A DNA stretch of 64,000 bases from Pseudomonas sp. HMWF032 (GCF_003060885.1 NZ_QAIG01000013.1:110989-174988); one strand, 5' to 3'; positions 16,008-25,312 are shown, counted from the first letter of the stretch. The notes: generated from the letters alone by a model not told the origin. Numbers and translations: made by a program.

Positions 16008-17828
16008 TCAGTTCTTGGCTTTTTTGGCAGCGCGGGTGCGCTCGCCTTCGTCGAGGATCTTCTTACGCAGACGGATCGACTTCGGCGTCACTTCACACAG
16101 CTCGTCGTCTTGGATGAACTCCAGCGCTTGCTCCAGGGTGAAGCGAACCGGCGGTACCAGGGCGATGGTTTCGTCTTTGCCCGAGGCGCGCATGTTGTCG
16201 AGCTTCTTGCCCTTGGTGGGGTTCACGCCCAGGTCGTTGTCGCGGCTGTTCAGGCCGACGATTTGACCGTTGTAGATTTCCTGGCCGTGCTCAACGAACA
16301 GTTTGCCGCGCGCTTGCAGGGTTTCCAGGGAGTAGGTCAGGGCTTTGCCGGTTTCAACCGAAACCAGTACGCCATTCTGACGACCGGACATGGTGCCGGA
16401 CTTCATGGCGTCGTAGCGGTCGAAGATCGAGGTCAGGATGCCTGCACCGTTGGTCAGGGTCAGGAACTGGTTACGGAAACCAATCAGACCGCGCGCCGGG
16501 ATGTTGTACTCAAGACGCACACGGCCTTTGCCATCCGGCACCATGTTGCTCAGGTCGCCTTTACGCAGACCCATTTCTTCCATGACCTTGCCCTGAGCTT
16601 CTTCGGGGATGTCGATGGTGACGTTTTCGAACGGCTCTTGCTTGACGCCGCCCACTTCACGAATGATCACTTCCGGACGGCCAACGCCCATTTCGAAGCC
16701 TTCGCGACGCATGGTTTCGATCAGTACCGAGAGGTGCAGTTCACCCCGGCCGGAAACCTTGAACTTGTCGGCGCTGTCGCCTTCTTCCACACGCAGGGCC
16801 ACGTTGTACAGCAGCTCTTTGTCCAGACGCTCTTTGATGTTGCGGCTGGTGACGAACTTGCCTTCTTTACCGCAGAACGGCGAGTCGTTGACCTGGAAGG
16901 TCATGGAAACGGTCGGCTCATCAACGGTCAGCGGTTTCATGGCTTCAACGTTGTTGATGTCGCACAGGGTGTCGGAGATGAACAGCTGATCCATGCCGCT
17001 GACGCAGACGATGTCACCGGCAGTGGCCTCTTCAACGTCCACACGGTGCAGACCGTGGTGGCCCATCAGTTTGAGGATACGACCGTTGCGCTTTTTGCCT
17101 TCGGCGTCGATGGCGACCACCGGGGTGTTCGGCTTGACGCGGCCACGGGCGATACGGCCGACGCCGATAATGCCGAGGAAGCTGTTGTAGTCCAGTGCCG
17201 AGATTTGCATCTGGAACGGGCCGTCGACATCAACCTGCGGCGCAGGCACGTGGTCAACGATGGCTTGGTACAGCGGGGTCATGTCTTCGGCCATGGCGGT
17301 GTGGTCCAGACCGGCAATGCCGTTCAGGGCCGAGGCGTAGACGACCTGGAAGTCCAGTTGCTCTTCGGTGGCGCCGAGGTTGTCGAACAGGTCGAAAATC
17401 TGGTCCAGTACCCAGTCCGGACGCGCGCCCGGACGGTCAACCTTGTTGATCACCACAATCGGACGCAGGCCGGCTTCGAAAGCCTTCTTGGTCACGAAGC
17501 GGGTTTGCGGCATCGGGCCATCCTGGGCGTCAACCAGCAGCAGCACGGAGTCAACCATCGACATCACGCGCTCTACTTCGCCGCCGAAGTCGGCGTGGCC
17601 GGGGGTGTCGACGATGTTGATGCGGTACTCGCCCCAACGGATCGCGGTGTTTTTGGCCAGGATGGTAATGCCGCGCTCTTTTTCCTGGTCGTTGCTGTCC
17701 ATCACGCGCTCGTCGTTGAGCTCGTTGCGCTCAAGGGTGCCGGACTGGCGCAGGAGTTTGTCTACCAGGGTGGTCTTACCATGGTCAACGTGGGCAATGA
17801 TGGCGATGTTGCGTAGATTTTCGATCAC
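16008..17828 (-). CDS. typA: Translational GTPase TypA/BipA
   Basis: This 606-aa ribosome-binding GTPase is an EF-G/LepA relative involved in 50S assembly and stress or cold adaptation. G1 is AHVDHGKTTL (residues 12-21). G2/G3 are ERGITI and DTPGHADFGGEV, and G4 is NKVDRPGARP. The domain II beta-barrel, EF-G C-like domain and TypA-specific C-terminal domain follow (GLRKGDLSNMVPDGKGRVRLEY, NRDNDLGVNPTKGKKLDNMRASGKDE). The length is standard. It is followed by a strong terminator and stands alone, divergent in function from the cdi locus on its 3' side. Confidence 0.98.
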   Translation of the reverse strand: MIENLRNIAIIAHVDHGKTTLVDKLLRQSGTLERNELNDERVMDSNDQEKERGITILAKNTAIRWGEYRINIVDTPGHADFGGEVERVMSMVDSVLLLVDAQDGPMPQTRFVTKKAFEAGLRPIVVINKVDRPGARPDWVLDQIFDLFDNLGATEEQLDFQVVYASALNGIAGLDHTAMAEDMTPLYQAIVDHVPAPQVDVDGPFQMQISALDYNSFLGIIGVGRIARGRVKPNTPVVAIDAEGKKRNGRILKLMGHHGLHRVDVEEATAGDIVCVSGMDQLFISDTLCDINNVEAMKPLTVDEPTVSMTFQVNDSPFCGKEGKFVTSRNIKERLDKELLYNVALRVEEGDSADKFKVSGRGELHLSVLIETMRREGFEMGVGRPEVIIREVGGVKQEPFENVTIDIPEEAQGKVMEEMGLRKGDLSNMVPDGKGRVRLEYNIPARGLIGFRNQFLTLTNGAGILTSIFDRYDAMKSGTMSGRQNGVLVSVETGKALTYSLETLQARGKLFVEHGQEIYNGQIVGLNSRDNDLGVNPTKGKKLDNMRASGKDETIALVPPVRFTLEQALEFIQDDELCEVTPKSIRLRKKILDEGERTRAAKKAKN

Positions 17829-17957
17829 GTGTGTATCTCGATCAGAGGATTCGGTTTGCCGCTTAGTCTAGGCGGCGAGTATTAAGAAACGCGGTATCAG
17901 CTGGCCCGTTGGTCGGGAGGGCGATGGCGAATACTGCCGCCATTCAACCCGGGCGTT

Positions 17958-19412
17958 TTATGTCGGACGATAAACGCGCACATTGGCATGCCCCTCGCTG
18001 AGCAGGTGGTGGGCATGCAAACGGCTCATGATGCCTTTGTCGCAATACAGCAGGTATTGGCGCGCGGCATCCAGCTCCTTGAAGCGGCTGTTCAGGGCAT
18101 AGAACGGCAACGCTTGTACTTCGATACCGGGCAGCTCCAGCGGCTGCTCTTCGGCATTATCCGGGTGGCGGATGTCGATGATGACATGCCCGGCCAGGGC
18201 TTCGCTGACTTCTTCGACCTTGATGTCCTTGCCCAGCTCGTCGATGACTTTGTCGATCGGCAGCAAGGTGGCACGCGTCAAGGCGCGCTCGAAGACCGCC
18301 ATGTCCACCTGGCGCTCTTCATGTTCGATGCGGTCTTTCTTCGCCCGCGTGGTCGGGTTCACCGAGATCACGCCGCAGTATTCCGGCATGTGTTTGGCAA
18401 ATTCGGCTGTGCCAATCTGCGTGGCCGTGTCGATGATGTCCTGCTTGTGGCTGGCGATCAGCGGGCGCAGCACCAGCATGTCGGTAGCCGAATCGATCAC
18501 CGAGAGATTCGGCAAGGTCTGGCTGGATACCTGGGAAATCGCCTCGCCCGTGACCAACGCATTGAGCTGCAGCTGCTCGGCCATGCGCGTGGCGGCGCGC
18601 AGCATCATGCGTTTCAAGATCACGCCCATCTGGCTGTTGTCGACCTTGCCGAGAATTTCACCCAGCACTTCCTCGAACGGCACGCTGATAAACAGCACAC
18701 GCTGCGAGCTGCCGAACTTCTCCCACAAATAGTGCGCCACTTCCATCACGCCCAACTCGTGGGCACGGCCACCGAGGTTGAAGAAGCAGAAGTGGGTAAC
18801 CAGACCGCGGCGCATCATCTGGTAGGCCGCCACGGTGGAATCGAAGCCACCGCTCATCAGCACCAGCGTTTGCTCCAGCGAGCCCAGCGGGTAACCGCCC
18901 AGACCTTCGTGCTGGTGATGAATGACGAACAGGCGTTGGTCGCGGATTTCCATGCGCACCACCACGTCCGGGTCTTTCAGCGAAATGCCGGCCGCGCCGC
19001 ACTGTTGGCGCAACTGACTGCCGACATAACGCTCGATGTCCATGGAGCTGAAGGCATGCTTGCCAGCGCGCTTGCAGCGCACCGCAAAAATCTTGCCCGG
19101 TAACTGATCGGCAAAGTGCAGCTTGCACTTGGCCAACACGTCATCGAAGTCGCCCAGCGGGTATTCATCGACTTGCAGGAAGTGGGTGATGCCGGGGGTG
19201 CAGCTCAGCCGTTCGATCATCGCCTGCAGGGTTTTCGGTTCACTGATCTGGGTTTCGACTTCCAGGTTGTCCCACACACCGCTGACCTGCAGCTGTGGAT
19301 CGAACTCACGCAAAACCGAACGAATATTCTTCGCCAGCTGCCGGATAAAGTGCTTACGCACCGGCCGACTTTTAATGGTGATTTCCGGGAAGACTTTAAC
19401 GATCAGTTTCAT
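17958..19412 (-). CDS. thiI: tRNA 4-thiouridine synthetase / thiamine sulfurtransferase ThiI
   Basis: This 484-aa enzyme makes 4-thiouridine at tRNA position 8 and donates sulfur for the thiazole of thiamine. I chose ATG 19412 (MKLIVKVFPEITIKS) because it gives the family length; upstream in-frame codons are untranslated leader. The NFLD and THUMP domains occupy about residues 1-165. The PP-loop ATPase motif SGGFDS is at 187-192. A C-terminal rhodanese domain carries the catalytic Cys at 457 (YCDKGIMSR), matching C456 of E. coli ThiI. It is divergent from glnA across a regulated intergenic region. Confidence 0.97.
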   Translation of the reverse strand: MKLIVKVFPEITIKSRPVRKHFIRQLAKNIRSVLREFDPQLQVSGVWDNLEVETQISEPKTLQAMIERLSCTPGITHFLQVDEYPLGDFDDVLAKCKLHFADQLPGKIFAVRCKRAGKHAFSSMDIERYVGSQLRQQCGAAGISLKDPDVVVRMEIRDQRLFVIHHQHEGLGGYPLGSLEQTLVLMSGGFDSTVAAYQMMRRGLVTHFCFFNLGGRAHELGVMEVAHYLWEKFGSSQRVLFISVPFEEVLGEILGKVDNSQMGVILKRMMLRAATRMAEQLQLNALVTGEAISQVSSQTLPNLSVIDSATDMLVLRPLIASHKQDIIDTATQIGTAEFAKHMPEYCGVISVNPTTRAKKDRIEHEERQVDMAVFERALTRATLLPIDKVIDELGKDIKVEEVSEALAGHVIIDIRHPDNAEEQPLELPGIEVQALPFYALNSRFKELDAARQYLLYCDKGIMSRLHAHHLLSEGHANVRVYRPT

Positions 19413-19509
19413 GAAAACGCTGCGTGCCGAGACGGCCAAAAAACAGGGGCGCGGATTATAGCGGAAATTGCTCAAGCTTTGATCAAAAATCCTCACCCAA
19501 TCAAAACGC

Positions 19510-19524
19510 GCACCATTAAAGTGC
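19510..19524. promoter_or_regulatory. Probable NtrC-binding site upstream of glnA
   Basis: GCAC-N7-GTGC (19510-19513 and 19521-19524) sits within a longer symmetric GCGCAC / GTGCGC. This matches the core spacing of the NtrC consensus TGCACC-N5-GGTGCA. It lies about 105 bp upstream of the -24/-12 promoter, the usual distance for an NtrC enhancer. The site is seen directly; occupancy is inferred. Confidence 0.6.
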
Positions 19525-19628
19525 GCGCAATAAATATAGCGAACCATAACAGTGCAAATATTTATCGGGCAGCGCTATGCAGCCCCCGCCAGCCCTGAGT
19601 TTCAGGGCTTACACCCATTCCTGTGCAC

Positions 19629-19644
19629 TGGCATGCAATTTGCT
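19629..19644 (+). promoter_or_regulatory. Sigma-54 promoter of glnA
   Basis: TGGCATGCAATTTGCT matches the sigma-54 consensus, with GG at 19630-19631 and GC at 19642-19643 exactly 10 bp apart. It lies about 95 bp upstream of the glnA start. NtrC-dependent sigma-54 transcription of glnA under nitrogen limitation is established in proteobacteria. Confidence 0.8.
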
Positions 19645-19739
19645 CCCTTGTGAGGCAGGATGCCCTGGCGGAGTATGCCGCCGGCCGTACCGTACTATTG
19701 AGGGCTCACGATTCGAGCCTTATCCACCTGGAGGACAGC

Positions 19740-21146
19740 ATGTCGAAGTCGATTCAACTTATTAAAGAACACGACGTGAAGTGGGTTGACCTGCGCTTCA
19801 CCGACACCAAGGGCAAACAGCACCACGTGACCATGCCGGCACGCGATGCGCTGGACGACGAGTTCTTCGAAGTCGGCAAAATGTTCGACGGTTCCTCCAT
19901 CCACGGCTGGAAAGGCATCGAAGCTTCCGACATGATCCTGCTGCCGGTTGACGAAACCGCCGTACTGGATCCGTTCACCGAAGAGCCGACCCTGATCATC
20001 GTCTGCGACATCATCGAGCCGAGCACCATGCAAGGCTACGATCGTGACCCACGCTCGATCGCCAAGCGCGCGGAAGAATTCCTGAAAACCACCGGCATCG
20101 GTGACACCGTATTCGTTGGCCCAGAGCCTGAGTTCTTCATCTTCGACGAAGTGAAGTTCAAGTCCGACATCTCCGGCTCCATGTTCAAAATCTTCTCCGA
20201 ACAAGGCTCCTGGAACACTGACGCCGACATCGAAGGCGGCAACAAAGGCCACCGCCCAGCCGTCAAAGGTGGCTACTTCCCAGTTCCGCCGTGCGACCAC
20301 GACCACGAAATCCGTACTGCCATGTGTAATGCCATGGAAGAAATGGGCCTGGTCATCGAAGTTCACCACCACGAAGTGGCCACTGCCGGCCAGAACGAAA
20401 TCGGTGTGAAGTTCAACACCCTGGTGGCCAAGGCTGACGAAGTTCAGACCCTGAAGTACTGCGTACACAACGTGGCTGATGCCTATGGCAAAACCGCGAC
20501 CTTCATGCCGAAGCCACTGTACGGTGACAACGGTTCGGGCATGCACGTGCACATGTCCATCTCCAAAGATGGCAAGAACACCTTCTCCGGCGAAGGCTAT
20601 GCCGGCCTGTCCGATACCGCCCTGTACTTCATCGGCGGCATCATCAAGCACGGTAAAGCCCTGAACGGCTTCACCAACCCGTCGACCAACTCCTACAAGC
20701 GTCTGGTCCCAGGTTTCGAAGCTCCAGTAATGCTGGCTTACTCGGCGCGCAACCGTTCGGCCTCGATCCGTATTCCGTACGTGTCCAGCCCGAAAGCCCG
20801 CCGTATCGAAGCACGCTTCCCGGACCCGGCTGCCAACCCGTACCTGGCCTTCGCTGCTCTGCTGATGGCCGGTATCGACGGTATCCAGAACAAGATCCAC
20901 CCTGGCGATGCGGCCGACAAGAACCTGTACGACCTGCCACCCGAAGAAGGCAAGCTGATCCCACAAGTGTGCGGCAGCCTGAAGGAAGCCCTGGAAGAGC
21001 TGGACAAAGGCCGTGCGTTCCTGACCAAAGGCGGCGTGTTCTCCGACGACTTCATCGATGCCTACATCGAGCTGAAGTCCGAAGAAGAAATCAAAGTACG
21101 CACCTTCGTACACCCGCTGGAATACGACCTGTACTACAGCGTCTAA
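19740..21146 (+). CDS. glnA: Type I glutamine synthetase
   Basis: This 468-aa enzyme condenses glutamate and ammonia to glutamine with ATP, as a dodecamer. I chose ATG 19740, preceded by GGAGGA, giving MSKSIQLIKEHDVKWVDLRF and the family length. Motifs include MFDGSSIHGW, the catalytic NEIGVKFNTL and GSGMHVHMS segments, and the ATP-binding KRLVPGFEAP. The adenylylation site Tyr397 lies in KNLYDLPPEE, so activity is controlled by GlnE. Transcription is from a sigma-54 promoter with an NtrC site, and ntrBC lies 1.6 kb downstream. Confidence 0.99.
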   Translation: MSKSIQLIKEHDVKWVDLRFTDTKGKQHHVTMPARDALDDEFFEVGKMFDGSSIHGWKGIEASDMILLPVDETAVLDPFTEEPTLIIVCDIIEPSTMQGYDRDPRSIAKRAEEFLKTTGIGDTVFVGPEPEFFIFDEVKFKSDISGSMFKIFSEQGSWNTDADIEGGNKGHRPAVKGGYFPVPPCDHDHEIRTAMCNAMEEMGLVIEVHHHEVATAGQNEIGVKFNTLVAKADEVQTLKYCVHNVADAYGKTATFMPKPLYGDNGSGMHVHMSISKDGKNTFSGEGYAGLSDTALYFIGGIIKHGKALNGFTNPSTNSYKRLVPGFEAPVMLAYSARNRSASIRIPYVSSPKARRIEARFPDPAANPYLAFAALLMAGIDGIQNKIHPGDAADKNLYDLPPEEGKLIPQVCGSLKEALEELDKGRAFLTKGGVFSDDFIDAYIELKSEEEIKVRTFVHPLEYDLYYSV

Positions 21147-21164
21147 TCCGGCACGCAACACAAG

Positions 21165-21188
21165 AGGCCACCTTCGGGTGGCCTTTTT
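21165..21188 (+). terminator. Intrinsic terminator of glnA
   Basis: AGGCCACC / GGTGGCCT with a TTCG tetraloop followed by a T-run (21165-21188), 18 bp after the glnA stop. Confidence 0.9.
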
Positions 21189-21320
21189 GCGTTTGGCGCC
21201 GCGCACAAACCACCTTTCGCGCCGTAGTTTTCTGCGCTGGTACACGCTCAGCCATTTGCGTGCTTGCCAGAGCGCCTCACCAGTGCAAGGCTTAGGGCAC
21301 ATTACCCGGGAGAGTCAGGC

Positions 21321-21884
21321 ATGCGCCCTCTACTTATCTGCCTGCTGCTGAACCTGGCCTTGCCGGCCAGTGCACAGATCTACAAATACACCGACGCCAA
21401 CGGCAATACGGTCTTCACTGACCAACCGCCGGAAGGCCAGGCAACGCAGAATGTCGAACTGCCCAAAACCAACAGCGTAACCCTGGCGGTACCCCCCGCC
21501 CCAGCGCCCAGCACACCGAGCGACAGCGGTACCGCCGCAGTGCCCTATAGCACCCTGCAACTCACCGACCTGCCCAGTGAGGAAGCGCTGCGCGCCAACA
21601 ACGGCACCTTCAGCGTCGGCGTAGCGATCGAGCCACGTCTGGCCAGCAACCATCTACTGCGTTTGCTGCTGGACGGCAAACCTCATGGCCAACTCAGCAA
21701 TGCACCACGCCTGCAGGTGAACAATGCCGACCGCGGTGAACACAGCCTGGCGGTGGAGGTACTGAGTGCAGGCAAGCCAATCCAGCAGAGCGCCACGGTG
21801 ACCTTCACCGTGCAGCGGGTGAATACCAGCAGCCCGGCCCTGCGACCACCACCGCCAAAACCCACACCAAAGCCAGCCACCTGA
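21321..21884 (+). CDS. DUF4124-domain periplasmic protein (first of a tandem pair)
   Basis: This 187-aa protein starts at ATG 21321, with GGGAGAG just upstream. A signal peptide (LLICLLLNLALPASAQ) is followed by the DUF4124 signature IYKYTDANGNTVFTDQPPEG, a Pro-rich linker, and an Ig-like fold (RLLLDGKPHG ... DRGEHSLAVEVLSAG). The family is common between glnA and ntrB in pseudomonads, and its function is unknown. It is followed 3 bp later by a paralogue, so the two are probably one transcript. A role in cell-envelope or nitrogen physiology would be a guess from the neighbours only. Confidence 0.85.
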   Translation: MRPLLICLLLNLALPASAQIYKYTDANGNTVFTDQPPEGQATQNVELPKTNSVTLAVPPAPAPSTPSDSGTAAVPYSTLQLTDLPSEEALRANNGTFSVGVAIEPRLASNHLLRLLLDGKPHGQLSNAPRLQVNNADRGEHSLAVEVLSAGKPIQQSATVTFTVQRVNTSSPALRPPPPKPTPKPAT

Positions 21885-21887
21885 CCT

Positions 21888-22505
21888 ATGCGAACTCTGC
21901 TGTTATGCGGCCTGCTACTGCTCGCCCTGCCTACTCTGGCGCAGGTCTATACCTACATTGATGCCGACGGTAACCGGGTGTTTACCGACAAACCCAAGTC
22001 CGGCAATGCCGAGCGCGTCGAACTGGTGCCCAGCAACGCCATGCCCGCCCAACCGGCGTCGGCGGCACCGGTTATCGCGGCCCCGCCCGAACCGGCGCTG
22101 CGCTACAACCTGCTGCGCATTCTGGTACCCCAGCCGGATGCCACCATCCGGGATGCTGCCGGCAACCTGATCGTCAGCGTCAACAGCGAGCCCGACCTCC
22201 ACCCGCAGCACAGCTACCGCCTGCTGCTGGACGGCGAACAGGTAGGCGAAGTGGGCAGCAGCCCGGTGTTTCCGCTGGAGAATATCGACCGCGGCACCCA
22301 TCAACTGGCGGTCGAAATCATTGATGCGCAAGGCCGCATCATCGAACGTACGCCCAGTCAGCCCTTTCACATGCTGCGCATTTCCCTGGCGCAGAAACGC
22401 ATGGTCACCCCCTGCAAGAAGGCCGACTATGGCGTGCGTCCTGAGTGTCCACTGAAGGACAAGCCGCCAGAGAAAAAAGACATCCCTTTCGTGCCCTTCC
22501 TCTGA
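21888..22505 (+). CDS. DUF4124-domain periplasmic protein (second of a tandem pair)
   Basis: This 205-aa paralogue of the preceding gene shares its layout. The signal peptide (LLLCGLLLLALPTLAQ) is followed by VYTYIDADGNRVFTDKPKSG, a linker, and the Ig-like segment RLLLDGEQVGEVGSSPVFPL ... DRGTHQLAVEIIDAQG. The C-terminal tail adds two Cys (TPCKKADYGVRPECPLKDK) that could form a disulfide in the periplasm. It lies 3 bp from its partner, evidence for an old tandem duplication. The function is unknown. Confidence 0.85.
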   Translation: MRTLLLCGLLLLALPTLAQVYTYIDADGNRVFTDKPKSGNAERVELVPSNAMPAQPASAAPVIAAPPEPALRYNLLRILVPQPDATIRDAAGNLIVSVNSEPDLHPQHSYRLLLDGEQVGEVGSSPVFPLENIDRGTHQLAVEIIDAQGRIIERTPSQPFHMLRISLAQKRMVTPCKKADYGVRPECPLKDKPPEKKDIPFVPFL

Positions 22506-22544
22506 TAGCAATGCGACTCGCGACGAAACGGCAACAGACCCTGG

Positions 22545-22561
22545 TGCACCAACAAGGTGCA
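22545..22561. promoter_or_regulatory. Perfect NtrC-binding palindrome upstream of ntrBC
   Basis: TGCACC-AACAA-GGTGCA is an exact match to the NtrC consensus, with perfect dyad symmetry. It lies about 180 bp before ntrB. A possible -10 (TATACT, 22581-22586) would put the -35 over the right arm (22558-22563), the arrangement by which NtrC represses its own sigma-70 promoter in enteric bacteria. The binding site is clear; the promoter is inferred. Confidence 0.75.
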
Positions 22562-22741
22562 TTCAGGCGTGCTGCGTTTCTATACTCTCCCTGTTTTGGG
22601 TCGCACCGCAGCGCCCAATTGCGCTGAATAGTCGCCAATTCGCCGCATTCCACAGTCAAACACGCTTCTTTTCAGGGCTTTGGTTTGCTTCTTGCATTTT
22701 CCAGCCACACTGCTGGAGCCCAAGGGTCTGCGACATTCCAT

Positions 22742-23827
22742 ATGATCATCAACGACGCACTGCATCGCCTGCTGCTGGACAACCTGACCACGGCCACCTT
22801 GCTGCTCAACGACAACCTGCGTCTTGAGTACATGAACCCGGCAGCGGAGATGCTCCTGGCTGTCAGTGGCCAGCGCAGTCACGGCCAATTCATCAGCGAA
22901 CTGTTCACTGAATCCAGCGAAGCCCTCAGCGCGTTGCGTCTGGCGGTAGAGCACGCCCACCCGTTCAACAAACGTGAAGCGGTGCTGACCTCCGTCAGCG
23001 GGCAGACCCTGACCGTCGACTACGCGGTAACGCCGGTGCTCAATCGCGGCGAAACCCTGCTGCTGCTGGAAGTCCACCCGCGTGACCGGCTGCTGCGCAT
23101 CACCAAGGAAGAAGCCCAGCTGTCGAAACAGGAAACCACCAAAATGCTGGTGCGCGGCCTGGCTCATGAGATTAAAAATCCGCTGGGGGGTATTCGTGGA
23201 GCAGCGCAGTTGTTGGCGCGTGAACTGCCCGAGGAGAGCCTCAAGGATTACACCAACGTGATCATTGAGGAGGCCGACCGCCTGCGTAACCTGGTGGACC
23301 GCATGCTCGGCTCGAACAAGCTGCCCTCCCTGGCGCTGACCAACGTGCATGAAGTGCTGGAGCGCGTCGGCAGCCTGGTGGAAGCGGAAAGCCAGGGCAG
23401 CATCATTTTGGTGCGCGATTACGACCCGAGCATTCCGGATGTCCTGATCGACCGTGAACAGATGATTCAGGCGGTGCTGAATATCGTGCGCAACGCCATG
23501 CAGGCACTGTCCGGACAAACCGATCTGCGCCTGGGCCGCATCACCCTGCGCACCCGCACCCTGCGCCAGTTCACCATTGGCCACACCCGGCATCGCCTGG
23601 TGACGAAAATCGAAATCATCGACAACGGCCCCGGCATACCGCCCGAGCTGCAAGAAACCATTTTCTACCCCATGGTCAGCGGGCGTGCCGACGGCACCGG
23701 CCTGGGCCTGGCCATCACCCAGAACATTATCAGTCAGCACCAAGGCCTGATCGAATGCGAGAGCCATCCGGGCCATACCGTGTTCTCGATCTTCCTGCCG
23801 CTGGAACAAGGAGCATCACCGTCATGA
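22742..23827 (+). CDS. ntrB: Nitrogen regulation sensor histidine kinase NtrB (GlnL)
   Basis: This 361-aa cytosolic kinase/phosphatase controls NtrC in response to PII. I chose ATG 22742 for family length, although its ribosome site is weak. An N-terminal PAS domain covers about residues 5-115. The DHp box GLAHEIKNPLGGIRGAAQLL carries the phospho-acceptor His142. The HATPase domain has N (VLNIVRNAMQAL), G1 (IDNGPGIP) and G2 (GTGLGLAI) boxes. The last four bases overlap ntrC (ATGA), so the pair is translationally coupled. Confidence 0.98.
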   Translation: MIINDALHRLLLDNLTTATLLLNDNLRLEYMNPAAEMLLAVSGQRSHGQFISELFTESSEALSALRLAVEHAHPFNKREAVLTSVSGQTLTVDYAVTPVLNRGETLLLLEVHPRDRLLRITKEEAQLSKQETTKMLVRGLAHEIKNPLGGIRGAAQLLARELPEESLKDYTNVIIEEADRLRNLVDRMLGSNKLPSLALTNVHEVLERVGSLVEAESQGSIILVRDYDPSIPDVLIDREQMIQAVLNIVRNAMQALSGQTDLRLGRITLRTRTLRQFTIGHTRHRLVTKIEIIDNGPGIPPELQETIFYPMVSGRADGTGLGLAITQNIISQHQGLIECESHPGHTVFSIFLPLEQGASPS

Positions 23828-25257
23828 GTCGCAGTGAAACCGTCTGGATTGTCGATGACGACCGTTCCATCCGCTGGGTACTGGAAAAAGCCCTGCAACA
23901 AGAAGGCATGACCACGCAGAGCTTCGACAGCGCCGATGGTGTGCTCAACCGCCTGAGCCGGCAGCAACCGGATGTGATCATTTCCGATATCCGCATGCCT
24001 GGGGCCAGCGGCCTTGATCTGCTGGCACGCATCCGCGAGCTGTATCCGCGTTTGCCGGTGATCATCATGACCGCCCATTCCGACCTGGACAGCGCCGTGG
24101 CGTCTTACCAGGGTGGCGCGTTCGAATACCTGCCCAAGCCGTTTGATGTCGACGAAGCGGTGTCGCTGGTCAAACGCGCCAACCTGCACGCACAGGAACA
24201 GCAAAGCCTGGCCGCGCCGGTCGAGCAGCCGCGCACACCGGAAATCATCGGTGAAGCGCCGGCCATGCAGGAGGTGTTTCGCGCCATCGGTCGCCTCTCG
24301 CACTCCAACATCACCGTATTGATCAACGGCGAGTCCGGCACCGGCAAGGAGCTGGTCGCCCACGCCCTGCACCGCCACAGCCCGCGCGCGGCCTCCCCCT
24401 TTATTGCGCTGAACATGGCGGCGATTCCCAAAGATTTGATGGAATCCGAGCTGTTCGGGCACGAGAAGGGGGCGTTTACCGGCGCAGCCAACCAGCGGCG
24501 CGGGCGCTTCGAACAGGCCGACGGCGGCACACTGTTTCTTGATGAAATCGGCGACATGCCGGCCGATACCCAGACCCGCCTGCTGCGCGTGCTGGCTGAC
24601 GGTGAGTTTTACCGCGTGGGTGGCCACACCCCGGTAAAGGTCGATGTGCGCATCATCGCCGCCACCCACCAGAACTTGGAAAGCCTGGTGCAGGCTGGCA
24701 AGTTCCGTGAGGACTTGTTCCACCGCCTCAACGTCATCCGCATCCACATCCCGCGCCTGTCGGATCGCCGCGAAGACATCCCGACGCTGGCCCGCCACTT
24801 CCTCAGCCGCGCCGCGCTGGAACTGGCCGTCGAACCCAAGCTGCTGAAAAGCGAAACCGAAGACTACCTCAAACACCTGCCGTGGCCGGGCAACGTGCGC
24901 CAGTTGGAGAACACCTGCCGCTGGATCACCGTCATGGCCTCCGGGCGTGAAGTGCATGTCGACGACCTGCCGCCCGAACTGCTCAGCCAACCGCAGGAAA
25001 GCGCCCCGGCCAGCAACTGGGAACAAGCCCTGCGCCAATGGGCCGATCAGGCCTTGGGCCGTGGCCAATCCAGCTTGCTCGACACCGCCGTACCGGCCTT
25101 CGAGCGGATCATGATCGAAACCGCGCTCAAACACACCGCCGGCCGCCGCCGCGACGCCGCCGTGCTGCTGGGCTGGGGCCGCAATACCTTGACGCGCAAG
25201 ATCAAGGAACTGGGCATGAACGTTGAAAGTGCTGATGACGAGGACAGCGACGACTGA
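23824..25257 (+). CDS. ntrC: Nitrogen regulation response regulator NtrC (GlnG)
   Basis: This 477-aa sigma-54 activator has three domains. The receiver domain has Asp55 in ISDIRMPG as phospho-acceptor, with acidic residues at 11-13 and Lys in LPKPF. The AAA+ domain has Walker A GESGTGKE (169-176), the sigma-54-contacting GAFTGA loop (216-221) and Walker B GTLFLDE. A Fis-type HTH closes the protein (HTAGRRRDAAVLLGWGRNTLTRKIKEL). Start ATG 23824 overlaps the ntrB stop. Targets in this window probably include glnA and the ntrBC promoter. Confidence 0.98.
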   Translation: MSRSETVWIVDDDRSIRWVLEKALQQEGMTTQSFDSADGVLNRLSRQQPDVIISDIRMPGASGLDLLARIRELYPRLPVIIMTAHSDLDSAVASYQGGAFEYLPKPFDVDEAVSLVKRANLHAQEQQSLAAPVEQPRTPEIIGEAPAMQEVFRAIGRLSHSNITVLINGESGTGKELVAHALHRHSPRAASPFIALNMAAIPKDLMESELFGHEKGAFTGAANQRRGRFEQADGGTLFLDEIGDMPADTQTRLLRVLADGEFYRVGGHTPVKVDVRIIAATHQNLESLVQAGKFREDLFHRLNVIRIHIPRLSDRREDIPTLARHFLSRAALELAVEPKLLKSETEDYLKHLPWPGNVRQLENTCRWITVMASGREVHVDDLPPELLSQPQESAPASNWEQALRQWADQALGRGQSSLLDTAVPAFERIMIETALKHTAGRRRDAAVLLGWGRNTLTRKIKELGMNVESADDEDSDD

Positions 25258-25280
25258 TCCCTCGCACCTTAGCCGATCCA

Positions 25281-25309
25281 AGCAAGGCCGCCGCACAGGC
25301 GGCCTTGCT
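25281..25309. terminator. Hairpin terminator between ntrC and the msh operon
   Basis: A perfect 12-bp stem AGCAAGGCCGCC (25281-25292) / GGCGGCCTTGCT (25298-25309) with a 5-nt loop sits between the convergent ntrC and mshQ genes. T-runs are short, but position and stem strength support bidirectional termination. Confidence 0.75.
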
Positions 25310-25312
25310 GTT

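Noticed and set aside
16110..17816. Long open frame (568 codons) on the strand opposite typA
   Set aside because: It mirrors typA exactly, has no ribosome site or family motifs, and arises from GC-rich third positions. Similar antisense frames over glnA (19695-21302), asmA (57083-59038), mshL (38576-40300) and the his genes (54028-56538) were rejected for the same reason.
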